Below are positions 8,317 to 15,884 of a stretch of 64,000 bases of DNA, one piece after another. The notes under the pieces are model-generated. The model had not been told where the DNA came from. It did no database searches and saw only the letters and a program-made list of their open reading frames with translations. The DNA comes from Orrella marina (GTDB taxonomy: Bacteria; Pseudomonadota; Gammaproteobacteria; Burkholderiales; Burkholderiaceae_B), in assembly GCF_003058465.1 (NCBI RefSeq), contig NZ_CP028901.1:4030001-4094000 (forward strand), given 5' to 3'. The stretch's first letter is position 1. Each line of letters begins with the position of its first letter. The translations under genes and the position numbers were made by a program.

Positions 8317-9681
8317 TCAGTCCGACTCGGACTGAACTGGAGCAGACCGTTCGCTGCGAGTGATGGCAAGTAGTGCCACCACTCCAATCGCCATCACGAT
8401 CAACGACACGTGGACCGCCTGCTGACTGTGTGCATAGATGATGCTGGAATAGGTCAGGTAGGCACAGACCATACAGAAAATGATGGGCAGGACCGGGTAG
8501 AACGGAACCTTGAACGGCCTGCTGGCGTTCGGATCGATCTTTCGCAGTCGCATGAGGGCCAGTCCAACCAGGAACAGAAACCCCCAGAACACGGGTGCCG
8601 TGAACTCCACCATGGCTTCGAATCCGTCTACGTAGGCCGAACCCAGACCGATGAGTCCGAGGGTGATCGAGGACTGGATGATGTGCCCCATCACCGGGGT
8701 GTTGTTTCCCTTCCACGCCCCGAGAAAACGTAGTCCATGCCAGTCGTTGCCCAGGGCATAGTTGGAACGGGCCCCAACAATCATGGTGGCGTTGATACTG
8801 GTGAGAGCCGCCAGTGCGACCAGTGCACTGATCAGCCAGTTGGCCCAGTTGCCCAGACTCAGAGCTACCAGTTCAGAGGCTGCGGCCGGACTCGATGCCA
8901 GCGCCGAGAGCCCGAGCCCGGATAGCAGCGCGATATTGAACAGCACATACAGGGCGGTAATGAGCAGCAGACTGATCACGATGACTGGAAGCATGGCGCG
9001 AACGCCACCTTTTACCTCGGCAGAAATATATGCAGACTCGTTCCAGCCACCAAAGGTCAGCAGCACAAACACCATTGCGAGACCCAGCATGCCTAGAGGC
9101 GGTGTCGAAGAGAAAGCGGGAGGGGATTCGGAAGCCGGCGCCTGAATCCAGAATGCACTGACGGCGACAATCAGCAAACCCAGGAATACCACGGCCGTCA
9201 GCAAGGACTGTACGCTTGCTGCCATCCTGAGTCCTGCGAGATTCGTGCCCGTCAAAACGAGAACGATCAGCACGGCCCAGATGGCAGAGGAATGGGTGCC
9301 CAGGTTAACGATTCCTGAAACGTAGTCGCCGAACACAAAAGCCAGCAAGGCGATCGAGCCCGTATTGATGACAGTTGCCTTGGCCCACGCGTAGAGAAAC
9401 GATACGGAGCGCCCATACGCTCGCGACAAAAAGTGGTAGTCGCCACCGGTGCTGGGGTAGGTTGTTGCAAGTTCCGCATAGCAGAGCGCGCCGATCATTG
9501 AGATCACGCCGCCCAGAATCCAGGCAAACAGTGCCCACCCCCAGTCTCCCGTGACACTGGCGACAAGCGAGGGGGTTTTAAAAATACCGGCACCGACGAC
9601 AATGCCGATCACGATGGTGACTGCGCCGACGATCCCCAGATTGCGATCCGGGGTGCCTGCAGATTGGGTGAGTTTTGTCAC
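8317..9681 (-). CDS. APC family amino acid permease
   Basis: This is an inner-membrane amino acid transporter of the amino acid-polyamine-organocation superfamily, probably of the LAT-like branch. The first helix carries the substrate-binding glycine motif VVGAGIFKTPS, preceded by GIVGAVTIVIGI. Eleven to twelve hydrophobic segments follow, with ELATTYPSTGGDYHFLSRAYG typical of helix 2-3 and FGGWNESAYISAEVK in helix 6. Length (454 residues) is normal. The start is a GTG at 9681 with a poor ribosome site. It lies 16 bases downstream of the methyltransferase gene, so the two are probably one transcript. Which amino acid is carried cannot be read from the sequence. Confidence 0.9.
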   Translation of the reverse strand: MTKLTQSAGTPDRNLGIVGAVTIVIGIVVGAGIFKTPSLVASVTGDWGWALFAWILGGVISMIGALCYAELATTYPSTGGDYHFLSRAYGRSVSFLYAWAKATVINTGSIALLAFVFGDYVSGIVNLGTHSSAIWAVLIVLVLTGTNLAGLRMAASVQSLLTAVVFLGLLIVAVSAFWIQAPASESPPAFSSTPPLGMLGLAMVFVLLTFGGWNESAYISAEVKGGVRAMLPVIVISLLLITALYVLFNIALLSGLGLSALASSPAAASELVALSLGNWANWLISALVALAALTSINATMIVGARSNYALGNDWHGLRFLGAWKGNNTPVMGHIIQSSITLGLIGLGSAYVDGFEAMVEFTAPVFWGFLFLVGLALMRLRKIDPNASRPFKVPFYPVLPIIFCMVCAYLTYSSIIYAHSQQAVHVSLIVMAIGVVALLAITRSERSAPVQSESD

Positions 9682-9697
9682 GATCAGTCGGCCAGCC

Positions 9698-10549
9698 TTA
9701 CTTCACACGCGATGCGCTGATTTCTTCGAGACTGGTGTTCTCGAGCAGGTTGCCGACCATGCGGTCTCCCGCCACCTTTAGTTCAGCGACACGGTGCTTG
9801 CCTGCAGGGTTGGTGAAGCGAAACACCAGGTTGTCACCTGAGAGCTTCGCTGAGAGAAGCGGAGTCGTTTCACCATGAATGGTGATCGAGCCACCGACAT
9901 TCTGGAACTGCTGGGTCAGGTTTAGCTCAGCCTTGTCGAGTTCGACCCCTCCTTCAATCGCCCATGTGCCTTGCACCTTTGCTGGCACGATCCAGAAGTA
10001 GCCTTGTGTGTAGTCTTTGCCGAGTGTGTCATCCGGCTCCCAGTCAGCCATGTCGAAACTGTTGGAAACGATCCGGGTGCCCGGCTTCATGTCCAGCAGT
10101 GTCGGGCGAAGCTTGAGGTTGAGACTCGGCAGGAGATAGAGGGTGACGACGGTTGCTTCGGAAAAGTCTTCCTGAAAAATGTCACCATTGATGATGGTGA
10201 CTTTGTCAGCCAGACCCTGGCGCTGGGCGTTGCGAGTGGCCAGCGCGGCCATGTCGGGATTGAACTCGATACCGTAGGATCTGGCACCGTAGTCGCGCGC
10301 GGCCGCGATGGCGATTTTGCCGTCACCCGCACCCAGGTCATACACGATGTCCGTTGGCTGGACATCGGCGCGATCGAGCATTTGCTTGATCAGGCTGTCT
10401 GGTGTCGGGACCCAGATCACGTCCTTTCCCCCTTGCCCTACGCTGGGTTCGTAAACGTCATCGCCGAGCTTGCTGTCGTTGGCAAAGACAGCACCAGTAC
10501 CAAATAACGCGATGGATACAGTTAAGGAACCGAGCAAGGTGTGCAGCAT
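9698..10549 (-). CDS. Exported class I SAM-dependent methyltransferase, ATPSc-KMT/FAM173-like
   Basis: The first 20-24 residues form a clear Sec signal peptide (LHTLLGSLTVSIALFGTGAV, then FAND). The domain after it has motif I of Rossmann methyltransferases, VYDLGAGDGK, an acidic GIEFNPD for the ribose, and NGDIF. The order PTPDSLIKQML, DLGAGDGK, DIFQEDFSEATVVTLYLLPS and RIVSNSF resembles the FAM173 family, whose eukaryotic member methylates the c-subunit of ATP synthase. A C-terminal beta-rich part of about 90 residues has no family I recognise. The ATG at 10549 has AGGAG eight bases upstream; a longer frame to 10573 is less likely. Length 283. How an exported enzyme would obtain SAM is unclear. 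Probably cotranscribed with the permease downstream. Confidence 0.82.
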   Translation of the reverse strand: MLHTLLGSLTVSIALFGTGAVFANDSKLGDDVYEPSVGQGGKDVIWVPTPDSLIKQMLDRADVQPTDIVYDLGAGDGKIAIAAARDYGARSYGIEFNPDMAALATRNAQRQGLADKVTIINGDIFQEDFSEATVVTLYLLPSLNLKLRPTLLDMKPGTRIVSNSFDMADWEPDDTLGKDYTQGYFWIVPAKVQGTWAIEGGVELDKAELNLTQQFQNVGGSITIHGETTPLLSAKLSGDNLVFRFTNPAGKHRVAELKVAGDRMVGNLLENTSLEEISASRVK

Positions 10550-10580
10550 GGAGGTCTCCTGATGAATGATCACTACGTAT

Positions 10581-10618
10581 CAGATCAGAACAACCGCTTT
10601 GCGGTCAATCCTGATCTG
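10581..10618. repeat. Two-tier inverted repeat upstream of methyltransferase gene
   Basis: CAGATCAG and CTGATCTG form an outer 8-base stem, and inside it ACCGC-TTT-GCGGT forms a second stem. The structure lies 32 bases upstream of the ATG at 10549 on the minus strand, so in RNA it would be a leader hairpin and in DNA an operator. Function unknown. Confidence 0.4.
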
Positions 10619-11251
10619 CTCATGTGTAGAACGTTGACTGACCATCTCGTGTAGCGGGTTACTGAAAAGAAACTATTCGGTCAGAAAACAAATGCCGAGT
10701 CTAGAAAGCTGGCTGAGGTTGCGTCATAAAAGACCTTTTACACCGATAAACCTTTGGAACTAACTCATGTACAGACAGTCTCATCAGGTTAACTTCTGAC
10801 CCAAAGCCTGATTGGTCCCGTTCTGCCTGATCCGTGCCATATTCACCTCTTCTGGCACTGTGCGCCTGCAGATCAGAATAGCGACTTTTGAGTCATCTGC
10901 CTGACGAACCGGTTTTCGCTGGCTTTCGCGGTTTCTCGCGTCCTGCACTACCTGCTCCCGCTTGTTTTGGCCACCTCTTTTATCATCGCATCATTCATCG
11001 CAGACACCCCGATATGTGAGTCTTACATGAGCGTCAACTCGCGTAATGGCAGTCGCGTCAGCGCTGGAAAGTCTGGCACAAAATTTGCTTGACCGGCAGG
11101 GCCGTTTACTGAGCAAAGGGTTGCGTGCTCTGCGTGGCACAACCGCTGTCAGATTTTATTGCACGGCACGCCAGCCAGATGCTTAGAATCAGGATGCTGG
11201 CGCGCCAGCTTTGTCGATGCCCATTTCTGAAACCCGCGGGAGTTCTGTTTG
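10619..11251. other. Divergent intergenic region, no gene seen
   Basis: About 630 bases between the methyltransferase and hydrolase genes. I see no tRNA, no terminator and no frame with a ribosome site; a 46-codon frame from 11046 lacks support. A perfect 14-base palindrome, GCTGGCGCGCCAGC, lies at 11196-11209, about 43 bases before the hydrolase start, and may be an operator. Confidence 0.55.
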
Positions 11252-12565
11252 ATGTCCATATTTGACCAATCCGTGCTGCAGCAGGCTGCTGCAATGACTG
11301 ATCGACTGTTTGAGGAGCTCAAGGCAGGCAGTTTTGATCCGGTGAGTTCTGGGGTGTGTCGCGACACATATGGGGCGGGAGAGCAGTTCGCACACGATCT
11401 GGTCCGGCAGCATGCACAGTCCATGGGACTGTCTGTCTGGCATGATCATCTGCTCAATACCTACATGAGTCTTAAGGGAGCGAATACCGGGTTGCCAGCG
11501 ATTGTGATCGGTTCGCATCTGGATTCGGTTCATTCCGGTGGGAACTATGACGGTGCTGCCGGCGTGGTGGCCGGTCTGGTTGCGGCGAAGATGCTGGACA
11601 TGCAAGGAATCCGTCTTGAGCGCAATCTCACGGTGATGGGGGTCCGGGCAGAAGAAAGCATGTGGTTCCAGCACTCCTACATTGGCAGTCGCGGCGCACT
11701 TGGAACCCTGGACCCTGAAGCACTCAACCACCGGCGAGTGGACACGGGTCGTACGCTAGAGACATATCTTATGGAAGCAGGTGGAGATCCCCAGGCAGTG
11801 CGTGAGCGTCGGGCGGTTCTCAGCTCCTCGAACGTCGAGGCTTTTTTCGAGGTGCACATTGAACAAGCCCCGAGTCTTGCCGCCGATGGCTATCCAGTCG
11901 CGGTAGGTACGGCGATTCCAGGGAATGTTCGCTATGCACATGCGCGTATCGTCGGCGAGTATGGTCATGTCGGACTTCCAAAACGATTCAGGCACGATGC
12001 GGCGCTGGCGGGAGCCGAGCTATTTGTTGCGATGCAGACGTTCTGGGAGCAAGAGGATGCTGCCGGGCGTCCGATGGCATTTACGATCGGAGAGTTTCAC
12101 ACTGATTCAACTCGCCATGGATTGACTATCGTGGCCGGTGAGTTCCAGTTCAGTATCGACATGCGGGCATATGACAGCGATCATCTCGCTGCAATCGAAG
12201 CGAAGTTTCTGGAGACTGTGCGGCAGATCGAGGCCAGGCATGGGGTTCGATTTGAACTCGGACCGCGCAGCAGTGCACCGGTCGCGCTGGCCGATCCCCA
12301 GTTGTCAGCCGACCTGCGCGAGGCCGCCGAACGTCTGGAAATCGAAGCAACAGATCTTCTGAGTCCGGCCTCGCACGACGCAGCGGCGTTCAATGCCGCT
12401 GGCATTCCGTACGGATTCCTGTTTGTACGAAATGACAATGGAAGCCACCATCCACAGGAGCATATGGATCACGGCGACTTCATGCTGGCCGTGCGCGTGC
12501 TGGCCGAGATGCTTGTGAAGCGGTATGGATGCGGGTCAGTCGTGTGTAGAGCAGGAATCAGTTGA
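11252..12565 (+). CDS. M20-family Zn-dependent hydrolase (N-carbamoyl-L-amino acid hydrolase / allantoate amidohydrolase type)
   Basis: This is a cytoplasmic two-metal amidohydrolase that would release an amino acid from an N-carbamoyl or ureido substrate. The metal site appears as GSHLDSVHSGGNYDGAAG (His89, Asp91, Asp100), then VRAEES (Glu near 135), and the C-terminal HHPQEHMDHGDF. The dimerisation-domain segment reads GEYGHVGLPKRFRHDAAL, where members usually have AGTTPMxxRRDAL, so the substrate pocket is unusual and the substrate may differ. The ATG at 11252 has GGGAG ten bases upstream; a TTG three bases earlier is unnecessary. Length 437, slightly longer than the usual 410-420. It stands alone, and its last bases overlap the start of the IS200-related remnant. 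Confidence 0.85.
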   Translation: MSIFDQSVLQQAAAMTDRLFEELKAGSFDPVSSGVCRDTYGAGEQFAHDLVRQHAQSMGLSVWHDHLLNTYMSLKGANTGLPAIVIGSHLDSVHSGGNYDGAAGVVAGLVAAKMLDMQGIRLERNLTVMGVRAEESMWFQHSYIGSRGALGTLDPEALNHRRVDTGRTLETYLMEAGGDPQAVRERRAVLSSSNVEAFFEVHIEQAPSLAADGYPVAVGTAIPGNVRYAHARIVGEYGHVGLPKRFRHDAALAGAELFVAMQTFWEQEDAAGRPMAFTIGEFHTDSTRHGLTIVAGEFQFSIDMRAYDSDHLAAIEAKFLETVRQIEARHGVRFELGPRSSAPVALADPQLSADLREAAERLEIEATDLLSPASHDAAAFNAAGIPYGFLFVRNDNGSHHPQEHMDHGDFMLAVRVLAEMLVKRYGCGSVVCRAGIS

Positions 12566-12892
12566 CCAACTGTGAGCGCAAGCCTCTGACTTTAGTCATG
12601 GGGTGAGCGAATGGCTATAGTGTTATTCGAGACTGGTTGAGTATCATCGCTGCATGCCTGAATATCGCATCCGCTACAAGTCCAGCATTAAGGTGGTGTA
12701 TTCCTGTAACTACCACGTCATTTGGTGTCCAGAGTATCGCCGCGATGTGCTCAAGCATGGGGTGGTTCAGGGCTTTCTTCAGTAGGAGGCGCGCAGACCG
12801 TGTTCGACAGTTTCTATGTACACTGGATCAAACTGCAGCGTTCTGCTGCAAGGTTGCCAATTGTGACGGCTTTAGCGTCAAACTTTTGACGC
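12563..12892 (+). mobile_element. Decayed IS200/IS605-family element
   Basis: The left end (12563-12604) carries the typical subterminal hairpin CCTC-TGAC-TTTA-GTCA-T-GGGG, 50 bases upstream of a truncated TnpA frame. At the far side, CCAATTGTGACGGCTTTAGC (from 12858) contains a smaller hairpin around a TTTA loop, and GCGTCAAA-CT-TTTGACGC (12875-12892) is a perfect palindrome. The right boundary is uncertain. The element starts within the last codons of the amidohydrolase gene, which suits a family that inserts without target duplication. It is too short to encode a working transposase. Confidence 0.6.
12654..12785 (+). pseudogene. tnpA: Truncated IS200-type transposase TnpA (N-terminal 43 codons)
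   Basis: The ATG at 12654 opens a 43-codon frame ending in TAG. It contains KVVYSCNYHVIWCPEYRRDVL, a recognisable version of the beginning of IS200/IS605 TnpA proteins (usually YHxVWxxKYRRxVL). The full enzyme is about 140 residues; the HUH histidine pair and catalytic tyrosine are missing. The sequence after the stop does not continue the family in any frame, so this is a deletion and not a simple frameshift. It would be inactive unless a full TnpA acts from elsewhere. Confidence 0.7.
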
Positions 12893-12911
12893 ACGCGATG
12901 CGAGGACAGGC

Positions 12912-13445
12912 ATGTCTGAGTCCTTTACTGAGCCGCATACTGCTCGTACCGGTAAATCCGGTCAAAGAGGTCACATGACAGAACCCGAACAGAGAGGGTG
13001 GATGCGTTCGTTTGGCGTACTGGTAATTTTTGCTGGCGTAGGGCCACTGGTGGGTTCGATCGTTGTCTATGCCTGGATCGGGGTCTCGCAGGCGTTGACT
13101 GCGATGCTGACGGGCCAGTGGGCGCAAGGGCTTGAAATGGTGGCATTTGCCGTTTCCTTTGGTGTGCTGTTTACGCTGCCGCTTGGTTATGTGCTGGGTC
13201 TGGTACCGGCGCTGGCGGTAGGTCTTGCAGTGCTTTGGTGGGAACGCCGCAGTGCACGCGGGCGTCAAGGCCTTTCTGCGCGTGTGGCCGTGGTGGCAGC
13301 CAGTATTTTCTGGGTGGCGGTTGTGTTTTTCAGAGGTGTTTCGATCAGTGGCAGCTGGGATGCCTGGATTGGTGCAGGGTCATCGTTCAGTGCACTGGTG
13401 GTGTCTGCCTGGGTCTGTACGCGAATTGCAAGGCGTGTCTGCTGA
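12912..13445 (+). CDS. Hypothetical membrane protein
   Basis: I do not recognise this family. The protein has about 177 residues, with a short charged N-terminus of about 30 residues followed by four hydrophobic segments (around residues 33-58, 72-92, 96-108 and 122-140, with another at 150-170). Tryptophans flank the helices and the C-terminus is basic (RIARRVC). The ATG at 12912 is preceded by GAGGACAGG; the ATG at 12975 has AGAGGT upstream and would give 156 residues, so the start is open. The gene follows the IS200 remnant directly and has no operon partner. Confidence 0.5.
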   Translation: MSESFTEPHTARTGKSGQRGHMTEPEQRGWMRSFGVLVIFAGVGPLVGSIVVYAWIGVSQALTAMLTGQWAQGLEMVAFAVSFGVLFTLPLGYVLGLVPALAVGLAVLWWERRSARGRQGLSARVAVVAASIFWVAVVFFRGVSISGSWDAWIGAGSSFSALVVSAWVCTRIARRVC

Positions 13446-13888
13446 AAGATCGTGTCTGTGCAAAGATGCTTCGATGCCAGCCGTTCGCGAGCGCGAAACG
13501 GGCGGTTAATGATCCTCGAAAGCAGGTGCATACACGCGGTTGATTGCGCGTGGGTGTGCTCTGCCCATTCTTTCCCTTTTTGTCCCTCGCTGACTTTCAG
13601 GTCTTTGGCCGTCTGCGTCGTGTAAGCGTGTTGCACCTAACTGACTGTAGCGACTGCTGCACGTTGTTACTGCAAGGTGCGCACCGATGTGTCAGGCTTA
13701 AGTTCCACTGGATAGAACAAACGCTGTCAATCCGCCCGCAAACAGGTTTGCGCCTGTTCATAATCAAGGGCTATTTAAATTTCGACCTGTGAGGTTGTTT
13801 CAACCTTTCGTAGTCTCATGTCGAGTTGTTTCGACTACTGACTGACGCAGTTTGCATAAATTTCAATAACAAGAACCGGAGTTCCCCC
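13446..13888. other. Intergenic region upstream of orphan tctC
   Basis: No gene is supported in these 440 bases. Besides the paired palindromes listed separately it holds CGCAAACAGGTTTGCGCC near 13737, another partial inverted repeat, and an AT-rich patch (GGCTATTTAAATTTCG near 13769) that may be part of a promoter. Frames present lack ribosome sites. Confidence 0.5.
13792..13836. promoter_or_regulatory. Pair of related palindromes, candidate operators for tctC
   Basis: AGGTTG-TTT-CAACCT at 13792-13806 is a perfect inverted repeat. GTTGTTTCGAC, differing by one base in the core, recurs within GTCGA-GTTGTT-TCGAC at 13820-13835. The two cores are about 31 bases, or three helical turns, apart and lie 50-100 bases upstream of the GTG of the next gene. 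This looks like a two-site operator; the regulator is not identified. Confidence 0.45.
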
Positions 13889-14875
13889 GTGAAAACTTTC
13901 TCAATCCGTCGCATCGCCAGCCAGATGGCTCTGGGCGCATGTATTGCTGGCGCAGCGCTGAGCGCTCATGCGCAGTCTGCAGGCGCCTATCCCGAGCGTC
14001 CTGTCAAGATCCTTGTTGGATTCACCGCCGGTGGTACTACGGATATCATCGCCCGAGCGATGGCCGGAGAACTTACTGGTGTGATGCCGGGCGCAACGTT
14101 CGTGGTGGAGAACAAGCCTGGAGCAGGCGGTGACATCGGGTCGGCCGAAGCGATCCGAAGCCCTGCTGATGGATATACGCTGCTGATGGCCTCGGTCGGG
14201 CCTATCGCAATCAACCCGAGCCTCAAAAAGCTCAAGCACGATCCTCAGAAGGATCTGGCACCCGTGATCCTGGTGGCCGATGTGCCGAACGTGCTGGTAG
14301 TTCATCCGGACCGCAACATCAGCACGTTTGAAGCGTTTCAGAAATGGGCCAAGGAAAACGTCGGCAAACTGAATTATGCCTCCACGGGAACGGGTACCTC
14401 GGCGCACCTTTCAAGTCACATGCTGTCCGACCGTATGGGCATTGATGCAACGCACGTACCGTATAAAGGCGCTGAAGCACTCAATGATCTGATGGCAGGG
14501 CGCACGGACTTCATGTTCGCGACTATTCCGTCGGTCATCGGGCAGATCAAGGCCGGCAAACTGGTTCCAATTGCTGTTTCAAGCCCCAATCGCTCACGTT
14601 CACTGCCTGACGTGCCGACAGTTGCAGAGATGGGCTATCCAGGATTCGCGGCTGGATCATGGTTTGGCCTGCTGGCCCCGACTGGTACGCCAGAGCCTGT
14701 CATTGTCGAGCTTAACTCGAAGATCAACCAGATTCTCCCGAACCTCGAGGGTCGCTTTGTTTCCGCTGGCGCAGACCCAGTGGGCGGCAGTCCGGATGAC
14801 TTCCGCAAGTTCATCGCAGCCGAGCACGACAAATGGGCTGAGGCTATCAAATCAGCAGGAATCGGAAAACAGTAA
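13889..14875 (+). CDS. Bug family / TctC-type solute-binding protein (orphan)
   Basis: This is a periplasmic binding protein of the TTT type. I chose the GTG at 13889 (CGGAG nine bases upstream), which gives a basic start KTFSIRRIASQMALGAC, a hydrophobic core and a cleavage near SAHAQSAGAYP. The mature protein follows the family closely: YPERPVKILVGFTAGGTTD, NKPGAGGDIGS and the DLMAGRTDFMF segment. The mature size is normal. No tctAB genes are adjacent; it is followed after five bases by a D-2-hydroxyacid dehydrogenase, so it may bind a hydroxy- or keto-acid and share a permease encoded elsewhere, as many Burkholderiales Bug proteins do. Confidence 0.91.
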   Translation: MKTFSIRRIASQMALGACIAGAALSAHAQSAGAYPERPVKILVGFTAGGTTDIIARAMAGELTGVMPGATFVVENKPGAGGDIGSAEAIRSPADGYTLLMASVGPIAINPSLKKLKHDPQKDLAPVILVADVPNVLVVHPDRNISTFEAFQKWAKENVGKLNYASTGTGTSAHLSSHMLSDRMGIDATHVPYKGAEALNDLMAGRTDFMFATIPSVIGQIKAGKLVPIAVSSPNRSRSLPDVPTVAEMGYPGFAAGSWFGLLAPTGTPEPVIVELNSKINQILPNLEGRFVSAGADPVGGSPDDFRKFIAAEHDKWAEAIKSAGIGKQ

Positions 14876-14880
14876 ATCAT

Positions 14881-15879
14881 ATGAGCCAGAACCCGCTTCA
14901 GATTCTTGTGGCCGATCCGGTCTGGAAAGTCCGCGAGGCAGACATCACTCAGATAATGGGTGAGCGTTCCTTTGTTCGAGTCAGTGTTGATGATGTATTG
15001 TCAGATCGAGCCAATCCCGAGGTCGCTTTTATCTCGCGGGATGTGACTGGCGCTTCAACCAAGTACGACATCAAACCGGATACCCAGCGGTATTACGATG
15101 CGTTGCTGAAGTCCGACGCCCTGAAGTGGGTGCATGTCCATTCCGCGGGTGCTGACCGGTTCGTCTACATTGACTTGATGAAGCGCGGTGTCTCACTGAC
15201 GACATCGCCTGGCGCCAATGCCAGCGGTGTCGCCCAGACAACGCTGGCAGCCATACTGGCGCTGGCCAGAAACCTGCCGGCACTGATGCAGGCTCAGAAG
15301 GAACACCGCTGGCAGACCTTGCTTGCACTCGGTGTTCCGCCGGACCTGGAGGGCCAGACCGCGGTAATCGTTGGTTGGGGTCCGATCGGCCAGACCATCG
15401 GCAAGGTGTTGCACGCGCTCGATGTGCGGATCGTGGTGGTTCGCAACACAGCTTCACCGATTGATATTGCGGACAAAGTGGTGTCGTGGGACGGTTTCCA
15501 TGACGTCCTGCCCGAGGCGGACTGGATGGTCCTGGCGTGTCCACTCACGAAACAGACGACCAATCTCATGAGCCGGGAGGCATTCGAGCGAATCAAGCGT
15601 GGCGCCATGATTGCAAATGTATCGAGAGGTGCGGTTGTTGATGAGCCCGCAATGATTGAGAAACTTCAGTCTGGCCACCTTGCGGGGGCTTACCTTGATG
15701 TATTCGCGGCAGAACCACTACCAGCAGACTCGGTGCTCTGGGATATGCCCAATGTGATCGCCACCGCCCATACGGCCAGTTTCTCGCATGGCATGTATGC
15801 CCGTATGGAGCAGATGTTCCTGGACAATCTGAAGCGGTATGTCCAGGCAGAACCCCTTGTAAACGTGGCGAGTCCCTGA
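14881..15879 (+). CDS. D-2-hydroxyacid dehydrogenase, NAD(P)-dependent
   Basis: This is an oxidoreductase interconverting a 2-keto acid and a D-2-hydroxy acid. The nucleotide fold is marked by VGWGPIGQTIGKVL (a GxGxxG variant with W in the second place), and the catalytic set is NVSRGAVVDEPAM (Arg), AEPLP (Glu) and TAHTASFS (His). Length is 332. An unusual tract is HVHSAGADRFVYIDLMKRG in the substrate domain, typical of the glyoxylate/hydroxypyruvate-reductase-like branch. It starts five bases after the Bug protein gene, so it is certainly in the same operon, which suggests that the imported acid is its substrate or a precursor. Confidence 0.9.
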   Translation: MSQNPLQILVADPVWKVREADITQIMGERSFVRVSVDDVLSDRANPEVAFISRDVTGASTKYDIKPDTQRYYDALLKSDALKWVHVHSAGADRFVYIDLMKRGVSLTTSPGANASGVAQTTLAAILALARNLPALMQAQKEHRWQTLLALGVPPDLEGQTAVIVGWGPIGQTIGKVLHALDVRIVVVRNTASPIDIADKVVSWDGFHDVLPEADWMVLACPLTKQTTNLMSREAFERIKRGAMIANVSRGAVVDEPAMIEKLQSGHLAGAYLDVFAAEPLPADSVLWDMPNVIATAHTASFSHGMYARMEQMFLDNLKRYVQAEPLVNVASP

Positions 15880-15884
15880 TCTGA

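Noticed and set aside
11046..11186. A 46-codon frame in the intergenic region before the amidohydrolase gene
   Set aside because: No ribosome site, no recognisable sequence, and it overlaps the presumed promoter region.
12785..12892. Frameshift continuation of TnpA after its stop
   Set aside because: None of the three frames resumes the TnpA family, so the fragment is a truncation and not a frameshift.
12637..12978. 113-codon plus-strand frame over the IS remnant
   Set aside because: The TnpA-like sequence is in another frame; this one is a shadow.
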